Shown here: piece by piece, positions 1 through 5,296 of the stretch
Layout: each line of letters opens with the position of its first letter
Numbering within the stretch: the stretch's first letter is position 1
From: WLWS01 sp047638675
GTDB taxonomy: Bacteria > Pseudomonadota > Gammaproteobacteria > Eutrophobiales > Eutrophobiaceae
Direction: 5' to 3'
Length of the DNA: 5,296 nt
Assembly (NCBI GenBank): GCA_047638675.1
Contig: JBLIML010000270.1
Location: 1 to 5,296 of the forward strand
The notes under the pieces: generated by a model
The model's input: only the letters and a program-made list of their open reading frames with translations
What the model was told of the DNA's origin: nothing
Database searches by the model: none
Translations under genes and position numbers: made by a program

Positions 1-936
1 ACGCAGGATGATGAGGCACCGGCAATAAGCAAAGGACAGCGTGTTAGTGGTGGTACGGGGCTATTCAAAGATCAGGCCGCCTGTGCTTTTCGCGCATTTG
101 CCAGACATCGCTTGCACGCACATAGTCTGATGGAAGCAGATATCGGTCTCGATCCAATGGAACGTGGTTCCTTATTGCATGATCTTATGCAAATCCTCTG
201 GGGAAAATTAAGTGGACATGCAGCGCTGATGGCCTTGACAAGCGCAGAGCAGAATTCGCTGATTGAAGTCAGCATTGATACTGCAATTATGTCTTATAAA
301 AAACAACGACCGCAAACTTTTACCGAGCGTTTTATCACACTTGAGAAACAGCGCCTAAAAGTGATTGTTGAACAATGGCTGGAAATAGAAAGGCAACGTC
401 AGTCCTTCAAAGTCGCTGTTCGTGAAGATAAGTACGTTTTTAGTTTTGCTGACATCGAAGTGCATACTCGTATTGACCGTATAGATGAAATTGATGATGG
501 CCGCCTGGTGATTATCGATTACAAGACGGGAAATGTCAGTGTCAATGCCTGGTTCGATGCGCGTCCCGATGATCCGCAATTACCTCTCTATGCGATCACA
601 AGTAAGGGTGACATTGCTGCTATCGTTTTCGCAAAGGTAAAACGCGGTGAATCACAGTTCGTTGGTATTGCCAATGGTGAAGACATAATCCCGGCCGTAA
701 AATCTTTCGAGCAGACAAATGTTGCAAATGAAATGAAGGATTGGCAGGGCTTGTTGAATCACTGGGAGCAAGTTTTATTGCAGATCGGTGATGATTTTCG
801 TCAGGGTAAGGCTGAGGTAAATCCAAAAAACGCAAGCACCTGTCGCTATTGTGATCTACATGCCTTTTGTCGAATTTATGAACTTAGCGCAACATCGATG
901 GATGAACTAGCGAACACGGGGCAGGACGATGAATGA
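1..936 (+). CDS. addB: AddB-like repair exonuclease subunit, C-terminal part (PD-(D/E)XK nuclease with Fe-S cysteines); 5' end outside window
   Basis: The frame is open from base 1, so the true start lies outside the window; 311 residues are visible (numbered here from base 1). They form a RecB/AddB-type PD-(D/E)XK nuclease domain. The active site is seen as His60 in RGSLLH, Asp159 in RIDRID, Asp173 and Lys175 in IDYKTG, and the QLPLY motif at 193-197. Cys28 (QAACAFRAFA) and Cys281, Cys284 and Cys290 (spacing C-x2-C-x5-C) match the four ligands of the AddB 4Fe-4S cluster, which staples the nuclease domain together. By family knowledge, AddB subunits pair with AddA, have an inactive helicase-like N-terminal part and degrade one strand at broken DNA ends in the cytoplasm. 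That N-terminal part is not visible here. The gene overlaps the AddA-like gene by 8 nt, in the usual B-then-A order. The nuclease call is very secure. The symbol is by family resemblance; this gammaproteobacterial group is often labelled only 'probable DNA repair protein'. Confidence 0.88.
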   Translation, partial: TQDDEAPAISKGQRVSGGTGLFKDQAACAFRAFARHRLHAHSLMEADIGLDPMERGSLLHDLMQILWGKLSGHAALMALTSAEQNSLIEVSIDTAIMSYKKQRPQTFTERFITLEKQRLKVIVEQWLEIERQRQSFKVAVREDKYVFSFADIEVHTRIDRIDEIDDGRLVIIDYKTGNVSVNAWFDARPDDPQLPLYAITSKGDIAAIVFAKVKRGESQFVGIANGEDIIPAVKSFEQTNVANEMKDWQGLLNHWEQVLLQIGDDFRQGKAEVNPKNASTCRYCDLHAFCRIYELSATSMDELANTGQDDE

Positions 937-3900
937 GGTAATTGACCTGGCGCAAAGGCAGCGCGCTATCGAAGCGGGTGAATCCTTCATCGTGCAGGCG
1001 CCGGCGGGTTCTGGAAAAACAGAATTATTGATACAGCGTTACTTGCGCGTCTTATCTATTGTCGAGGCCCCAGAAGAAATTATCGCCATCACCTTTACTC
1101 GCAAAGCCGCGGCGGAAATGCGGGCTCGCATTATCAATGCATTGGACCGTGCGGCGGATGAGCACGCTACAGAGGACGCCGCCGCAGAAATCACCCATAA
1201 ATTGGCACAGGCGGTTATTGAAAGGGACAGAAAACTGGATTGGCAACTTGCGGATAACCCGACTCGACTACGTATACAAACCATCGATTCACTAACCGCA
1301 TCGTTAACAAGACAAATGCCCATACTCGCCCGCTTCGGCGCCCAGCCCGAGACGATCGAGAACGCGAGTGAATTTTATCAACTGGCCGCAGCCAATACCC
1401 TGGCCGAACTCAACAGTGGTGATGCATGGTCTGATTCTATTGCTGTCTTACTTGGGCACCTCGACAATGATCTCCCTCGCCTGAGAAATATGTTGGCGAG
1501 CATGCTGGCGCGTCGCGATCAATGGCTACGACACATTGCCGTACAACATCAGCGCGAAGAACTGGAAGCGGCATTAACCCATCTGGTTGAATCGGTATTA
1601 AGTCAGGCAGCGCAAAGTTTATCCATTGTCCATCAGGAGGAATTACTGGCCTTATTACGATTTGCTGCAAAAAACCTACATGATGATGAAAGCGATTCAA
1701 TCATTACCACCTGCCTTGATATTGAGAGGATGCCGGGAAGTGAGGCTGCAGATTTGGACAAGTGGCGAGCGATCACGACCTTGTTGTTTACCCAGGGAGA
1801 TGACTGGAGAAAAACGGCGAATGTTAAACTGGGTTTTCCAGCGGCTTCTGGAAACAAAGTAGAAAGCGAAACACGCAAGGCCATGAAGACGCGTTTCGCG
1901 GCATTAATTTCTAATTTATCAGCAGAAGATGAACCTGCAAAGTTACTGAAGGAAATAAAATACTTACCAGCGACACAATATACTGATAGTGAATGGCAAG
2001 TAGTAGACGCTCTTTATCAATTGCTCATCCTTGCGGATGCACAACTGCGCGTGCTGTTTGCCGAGCGTATGCAGATGGATTTTAGCGGCATCACCCAGGC
2101 GGCCATTCAGGCACTCGGCACGGCGGAGGCGCCAAGCGATCTGGCCATGCAACTGGACTATCAAATCAAACACATACTGGTGGATGAGTTTCAGGATATT
2201 TCCATTAATCAATATACCCTGCTGGAAAAATTAACGGCGGGCTGGTCGAGTGGGGATGAGCATAGTTTATTTCTGGTTGGTGATCCCATGCAGTCTATAT
2301 ATCGTTTTCGCGAAGCTGAAGTTGGCTTGTTTCTAAATACATGGCAGGAACGACGCCTAAACCAGCTTGCATTAACACCTTTAAACATTACCGTTAACTT
2401 TCGTTCCGTGCCGGGGATTGTCACGTGGATAAATAAAGCATTTACACAGATATTACCCAGGACGGCCGACCTTGCTCGCGGTGCTGTCAATTATGTGAAT
2501 GCTGATGCCTTTCATCCACCGGGTGTGGATAATCCTGTACATCTGCATCCCATTGTGGGGCGTGATGATGAGCAAGAAGCGACATTGATATTGAAATTGA
2601 TTAACGAAATCAAACAAAGTGAGCCACAAGAAAGTATCGCCATCCTGGTCAGGAACCGTAGTCATCTAACAGAAATCGTGAAGCAATTGCGAGAAGCAAA
2701 GTTGCCTTATCGAGCCGTTGATATCGAGGCCATGGGACAACGTGCGGCGATACAGGATCTACTCGCCTTGACCCAGGCAATGACGCACTTTGCTGACCGT
2801 GTCGCCTGGTTGGCGATTTTACGCGCACCCTGGTGTGGACTGACCCTGGCTGATTTGCACACACTGGTGGCGGACAACAAAAGGTTAAGTGTATGGGAAT
2901 GCATGCAGAATTCGGACCGCCTGCAATCTTTGAGCGCTGATGGACGAGAACGATTAGAGCGAATGATTGCTGTCTTGAGCAAGGCCTTTGTTGAACAAGG
3001 TCGGCGACCATTGAATCGTTGGATCGAGTCCATCTGGATGAACATTGGCGGCCCCGCAAGTTTACAAAATGAAAGCGATCTGGAAAACAGCCTGAGTTTT
3101 TTTCATTTGCTTGAAGAATTTGATGAGGGCGGCGTGCTAAAAGAACGGGAAGTCTTTGCGCAGCAGGTGGCAGCCTTATATGCGGTACCTGCCATAGGAA
3201 GTGAAAGCGCTGTGCAAATCATGACCATACACAAAGCCAAGGGCCTGGAATTTGACACCGTATTCCTACCAGGTTTATCCAGAGGCAGTGGTGCTGATGA
3301 GAGTCGGCTATTGTTATGGATGGAGTTGCCGCATGGAGCCAAACAGGATCTGCTGCTAGCCCCGGTCAGGGAAGCCGGAAAACCAGAATCTCTGATTTAT
3401 AACTATTTACAGCGATTGGAAAAAGAAAAACAAAGCCATGAGCTGGGGCGTTTGTTATATGTGGCGACGACGCGTGCAAAAAAGCGATTGCATATTTTTG
3501 CTACCGCTGAAGTCGGCAAGCCAGATGATGAAATCAAGGTAAAGTCACCTCGCCGAAACAGCCTGTTGGGGCAACTCTGGCCAGTCGTTAAAGATATTTT
3601 TGATGATGCAATAAAAGCGTACCAGGCAGATCTGGAAATAGAAAAATCCAATAAAGAAACCAGTCCGCACATGCTAAGAAGATTGGAGCAAAATTGGGTT
3701 CTGCCAACGCCACCTGAGTCGGTAATGTGGCTGGGTGATGATATTGACCAACAGGCGGAGACTGAAATATCGGCAATTGAATACGAGTGGGCGGGCGACA
3801 CGATTAAACATATCGGTACAGTGGTACACCGATGTATTCAATGGCTGGCAGAACATGGAAGTGATTCTGGAGATGAAGCGAATAGCAAAAGAATCCGACA

Positions 3901-4324
3901 TTATCACCACTCCCTACTCAAGCGTCTTGGCGTCGCCGAAAATGATATGAACTGGGCAAGCCTGCAAGTACAGCAGGCACTTTCAAATATTGAGAAAGAT
4001 GAGCGCGGGAAGTGGTTATTTTCCAATGATCATAAGGATGCCAGGAACGAGTACGCCATTAGCGGTCTTTACCAGGGCAAAGTGGTGAATGCAATCATCG
4101 ATAGAACCTTTGTCGACTCGGACGGTACGCGCTGGATAGTTGATTATAAAACCAGCCGTCATGAAGGCACGGACATTGAAGCCTTCCTTGACCAACAACA
4201 AGAACGTTACAAAGAACAACTGGAAAAATACGGCACACTGATGAGAGCGTTGGATGAGAGACCTGTAAGTTTGGCCCTCTATTTTCCGTTAATGCAGGGA
4301 TGGCGTGAATGGCGTCTCGATTAA
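929..4324 (+). CDS. addA: AddA-like ATP-dependent helicase-nuclease (UvrD/RecB superfamily 1), double-strand-break repair
   Basis: This is a complete 1131-residue protein, close in size to characterised AddA subunits (about 1200). The superfamily 1A helicase motifs appear in order: Q-motif region around residues 9-14, Walker A APAGSGKT at 24-31, ITFTRKAAAEMR at 54-65, Walker B DEFQD at 419-423, GDPMQSIYRFR at 451-461, NFRS at 490-493, MTIHKAKGLEF at 765-775 and a motif VI block ELGRLLYVATTRAKKRL at 838-854. RRDQWL at 195-200 lies in the 1B insertion typical of this family. The C-terminal nuclease domain has GTVVH at 963-967, Asp1058 (IIDR), DYKT at 1072-1075 and QLEKY at 1097-1101, so the PD-(D/E)XK site looks intact. 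By family knowledge it would move 3'-5' along DNA, unwind from a double-strand end with AddB and help make a recombinogenic 3' tail. The ATG at 929 lies inside the last codons of the upstream gene; AGGA at 923-926 is only 2 nt away and GGGG at 918-921 is 7 nt away, so translational coupling is likely. RecB is the main alternative name, but the AddB-like neighbour favours AddA. Confidence 0.93.
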   Translation: MNEVIDLAQRQRAIEAGESFIVQAPAGSGKTELLIQRYLRVLSIVEAPEEIIAITFTRKAAAEMRARIINALDRAADEHATEDAAAEITHKLAQAVIERDRKLDWQLADNPTRLRIQTIDSLTASLTRQMPILARFGAQPETIENASEFYQLAAANTLAELNSGDAWSDSIAVLLGHLDNDLPRLRNMLASMLARRDQWLRHIAVQHQREELEAALTHLVESVLSQAAQSLSIVHQEELLALLRFAAKNLHDDESDSIITTCLDIERMPGSEAADLDKWRAITTLLFTQGDDWRKTANVKLGFPAASGNKVESETRKAMKTRFAALISNLSAEDEPAKLLKEIKYLPATQYTDSEWQVVDALYQLLILADAQLRVLFAERMQMDFSGITQAAIQALGTAEAPSDLAMQLDYQIKHILVDEFQDISINQYTLLEKLTAGWSSGDEHSLFLVGDPMQSIYRFREAEVGLFLNTWQERRLNQLALTPLNITVNFRSVPGIVTWINKAFTQILPRTADLARGAVNYVNADAFHPPGVDNPVHLHPIVGRDDEQEATLILKLINEIKQSEPQESIAILVRNRSHLTEIVKQLREAKLPYRAVDIEAMGQRAAIQDLLALTQAMTHFADRVAWLAILRAPWCGLTLADLHTLVADNKRLSVWECMQNSDRLQSLSADGRERLERMIAVLSKAFVEQGRRPLNRWIESIWMNIGGPASLQNESDLENSLSFFHLLEEFDEGGVLKEREVFAQQVAALYAVPAIGSESAVQIMTIHKAKGLEFDTVFLPGLSRGSGADESRLLLWMELPHGAKQDLLLAPVREAGKPESLIYNYLQRLEKEKQSHELGRLLYVATTRAKKRLHIFATAEVGKPDDEIKVKSPRRNSLLGQLWPVVKDIFDDAIKAYQADLEIEKSNKETSPHMLRRLEQNWVLPTPPESVMWLGDDIDQQAETEISAIEYEWAGDTIKHIGTVVHRCIQWLAEHGSDSGDEANSKRIRHYHHSLLKRLGVAENDMNWASLQVQQALSNIEKDERGKWLFSNDHKDARNEYAISGLYQGKVVNAIIDRTFVDSDGTRWIVDYKTSRHEGTDIEAFLDQQQERYKEQLEKYGTLMRALDERPVSLALYFPLMQGWREWRLD

Positions 4325-4380
4325 TTTATAATCCCTTAGACCAGGTTTAAAAAAGAGGCTCTACCACAGAATCTGTAAGT

Positions 4381-4397
4381 AAGAATATAATATTCTT
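4381..4397. repeat. 17-bp AT-rich perfect palindrome containing TATAAT, followed by a short T-run
   Basis: AAGAATAT and ATATTCTT are exact reverse complements around a single A, and T4396-T4399 form a short run at the right edge. TATAAT (4386-4391) sits in the middle. It could be a weak hairpin terminator after the addA-like gene, a -10 element or chance in AT-rich DNA. The stem has only two G-C pairs and no recognisable -35 box lies 16-18 nt upstream, so neither role is supported strongly. Confidence 0.3.
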
Positions 4398-4408
4398 TTG
4401 AGCCTGGA

Positions 4409-4649
4409 AAAAACACCGTCATTCCCGCATGCTTTTGGCGGAGTAATGGCACATGGACGTGCCGTACATGAATCGAAGGATGGAAATCCATGGAGAAAGA
4501 GGAATCAGGATAAACGAGTCGCCCATTGTGTATGCTGGCACGAAATAATTTGGATCAATTGTTTAACTGGGTTTGCATCCTTAGCTCCGTAAACGTCGCT
4601 TCCATGCACCACTTCTCCGCCAAAAGCACGCGGGAATGACGGTGTTTTT
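4409..4649. repeat. 241-bp inverted-repeat (palindromic, MITE-like) element
   Basis: The left arm at 4409-4489 pairs without gaps with the right arm at 4569-4649. The outer 35 bases match at 34 positions (single mismatch 4429/4629), the next 14 at 10 and the inner 32 at 21, giving 65 of 81. The central 79 nt (4490-4568) do not pair. The arms start with a run of A and end with a run of T, and carry a CGTCATTCCCGC core. Similar-looking cores occur in dispersed intergenic repeats of many Proteobacteria, which I recall rather than checked. Similarity stops sharply at 4408/4650. No target-site duplication is visible and no transposase is encoded, so mobilisation in trans is only a possibility. If transcribed, it would fold into a long hairpin ending in U residues and could end or slow transcription from either side. 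It could instead be two copies of one dispersed repeat lying head to head. Confidence 0.85.
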
Positions 4650-4709
4650 ATACTGGCCTTTCCTGTTAACCCATAGATTCTGCTAAAGACCCCCAAAAGA
4701 TAATTTATT

Positions 4710-4714
4710 GGAGG
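4710..4714 (+). promoter_or_regulatory. strong Shine-Dalgarno sequence (GGAGG) for the small gene at 4719
   Basis: GGAGG lies 4 nt before the ATG at 4719. It is the best ribosome binding site in the window, much better than those of the two neighbouring gene starts. It is the main reason to treat the short interrupted frame that follows as a real, once-translated gene. Confidence 0.75.
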
Positions 4715-4718
4715 CAAC

Positions 4719-4912
4719 ATGAAAATTAATTTGTTCATCGCAATAATCCTGTGTGTTGCTATTTTAGCCCAAACCAGGATTTAAGGGGTGCAGAAGAAGG
4801 TGTGAAAAATTATTTTGAGATAGGTCATCGAATTGCAAATGAACAACACCGGGCTAACTGGCATGAGAAAACAGAATTCAGGGCAATTAGAGATAAATCC
4901 AGAGCACAATGA
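4719..4912 (+). pseudogene. small exported or membrane protein gene of unknown function, apparently frameshifted
   Basis: From the ATG at 4719 the frame encodes 21 residues: Met-Lys, then a hydrophobic stretch (residues 5-17, LFIAIILCVAILA) typical of a signal peptide, then QTRI and a TAA at 4782-4784. A different frame, open from 4730, continues with a charged, coding-looking sequence (SPNQDLRGAEEG near 4766-4801, then NYFEIGHRIANEQHR onwards) to a TGA at 4910-4912. One extra base between about 4762 and 4784, for example in TTTT at 4762-4765 or CCC at 4768-4770, would join them into a protein of about 64 residues with an N-terminal signal sequence. The second frame has no ribosome binding site of its own; its first usable codon is a GTG at 4751. 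The family is not recognised. The end lies 4 nt before the TPR gene, suggesting a shared transcript. Alternatives are an assembly error, a genuine 21-residue leader peptide, or recoding; the only slippery-looking run (CCCAAAC) is in the wrong phase. Confidence 0.5.
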
Positions 4913-4916
4913 CGCT

Positions 4917-5296
4917 ATGAATTTCAGAATAAGTTTTTTATCGTTTGTACTTTCTCTTTTTCTCTTTACTGGAGATGTAGTTGCCGAGGATGGAGAAAAT
5001 AAGATATTTGAAGACTCTCTGTCCTCGCAATCATTGCAAGAGCATCAAGCGGAGATTGCTAGATTAGAATCTGAGAAGGGCGCTTATCATCCAGCGCTTC
5101 GAGGTGCTTTGATAAATTCGGGGGAGTGGTATCGTAGTCAGGGTGATTATGTAAAAGCGACTGATGTTTATGAAAGGGCATTACACATCAGTAAAGTAGA
5201 TAAGGGTATGCACAATCCTGCACAGATTGAACTAGTTGAATTATTAGTCGAATCCTATTCTGCCCTGCAGGATTGGCAAAGTCTGGATAATAACCT
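4917..5296 (+). CDS. exported TPR-repeat protein, N-terminal part; 3' end outside window
   Basis: The frame is open from the ATG at 4917 to the window edge (126 full codons). Residues 1-23 form a clear Sec signal peptide: MNFR, a hydrophobic core FLSFVLSLFLF, and VVA before a likely cleavage at Ala23/Glu24. Residues 38-54 form a charged, probably helical stretch. A TPR unit follows at about 62-95, with Gly69, Tyr72, Ala81, Tyr85 and Ala88 at the expected 8, 11, 20, 24 and 27 positions. A second helical repeat begins near residue 102 and is cut off. The mature protein should be periplasmic or extracellular and act in protein-protein contacts; no specific partner can be named. It resembles gammaproteobacterial exported TPR proteins with the pattern 'G.Y.P....L...G..Y...GDY..A...YERALH'. 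In-frame ATGs at 4839 and 4863 would bury the signal peptide behind extra polar residues, so 4917 is preferred. Its own Shine-Dalgarno is weak (AGAG at 4901-4904, 12 nt away), so it may depend on coupling to the small gene ending 4 nt upstream. Confidence 0.85.
   Translation, partial: MNFRISFLSFVLSLFLFTGDVVAEDGENKIFEDSLSSQSLQEHQAEIARLESEKGAYHPALRGALINSGEWYRSQGDYVKATDVYERALHISKVDKGMHNPAQIELVELLVESYSALQDWQSLDNN

Larger units (their letters stand above)
4325..4718. other. 394-bp gene-free interval between the repair unit and the exported-protein unit
   Basis: No credible gene lies here. The interval holds a 17-bp AT-rich palindrome, a 241-bp inverted-repeat element and a short leader that ends in the ribosome binding site of the small gene at 4719. 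No GC-rich hairpin followed by a T-run is seen directly after the addA-like stop codon. No well-spaced -35/-10 pair was found for the downstream genes, though a promoter must lie here or in the repeat if they are expressed separately. Confidence 0.7.

Noticed and set aside
2649..3059. 136-residue - strand ORF inside the addA-like gene
   Set aside because: It is a shadow of a strongly conserved helicase coding frame. Its translation is rich in Arg, Ser and Cys with no recognisable domain.
4398..4592. 64-residue + strand ORF spanning the left arm and centre of the inverted repeat
   Set aside because: It arises from the repeat. Among the 15 mismatches between the inner parts of the arms (4444-4489 against 4569-4614), codon positions 1, 2 and 3 change 4, 5 and 6 times, so there is no protein-like bias toward third positions. 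No ribosome binding site was found.
4367..4682. CAGAATCT (4367-4374) and AGATTCTG (4675-4682) as an outer inverted repeat flanking the element
   Set aside because: The 8-bp match lies at unequal distances from the element ends and the surrounding bases do not match, so chance in AT-rich DNA is adequate.
4699..4704. GATAAT as a -10 promoter box for the small gene
   Set aside because: Transcription from it would start within or after the Shine-Dalgarno sequence, and no -35 box is spaced correctly.
4505..4738. 77-residue - strand ORF across the right arm
   Set aside because: It shows a peptide similar to that of the + strand ORF only because the arms are inverted copies. It also runs antisense through the start of the small gene at 4719 and lacks a credible ribosome binding site.
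4767..4775. Programmed -1 frameshift at CCCAAAC in the small gene
   Set aside because: In the frame starting at 4719 the codons are GCC CAA ACC, so the heptamer is out of phase for -1 slippage into the continuing frame.
4839..4916. Upstream in-frame ATGs (4839, 4863) as the start of the TPR gene
   Set aside because: They would place 18-26 extra polar residues before an otherwise well-formed signal peptide, have no Shine-Dalgarno sequence, and overlap the frame ending at 4912.

Overview
The window looks like a chromosomal segment from a Gammaproteobacterium. Three things suggest this: the AddB-like protein with a C-terminal PD-(D/E)XK nuclease resembles the gammaproteobacterial 'probable DNA repair protein' group, the UvrD/RecB-type partner follows it directly, and the secreted TPR protein at the right end resembles a type I associate with that class. 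The genus cannot be told from the sequence. All genes read on the + strand.

Positions 1-4324 hold a tightly packed two-gene double-strand-break repair unit. The left gene is cut by the window edge. It is the C-terminal third or so of an AddB-like subunit, with a complete nuclease domain and all four cysteines expected of an AddB-type iron-sulfur cluster. It overlaps by 8 nt the start of a full-length 1131-residue AddA-like helicase-nuclease, in which the main superfamily 1 helicase motifs and the nuclease active site are all intact. The gene order (B then A), the short overlap and the two nuclease sites match AddAB-type enzymes, which process broken DNA ends before RecA loading.

Positions 4325-4718 carry no convincing gene. 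They contain a 241-bp inverted-repeat element (4409-4649). Its 81-nt arms match at about 80% overall and at 34 of 35 positions at the outer ends, around a unique 79-nt centre. Just left of it is a 17-bp AT-rich palindrome. Two ORFs that span the element on opposite strands appear to be by-products of the repeat.

Positions 4719-5296 hold a second, probably separate unit. It starts with a small gene that has a strong Shine-Dalgarno sequence and a signal-peptide-like start, but its frame breaks after 21 codons while a coding-looking frame continues to 4912. Four bases later an exported TPR-repeat protein begins and runs off the right edge.

No RNA gene, CRISPR array, insertion-sequence transposase or phage gene was seen. 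The repair unit is ordinary for its family. The stretches most worth a second look are the inverted repeat and the broken small gene.
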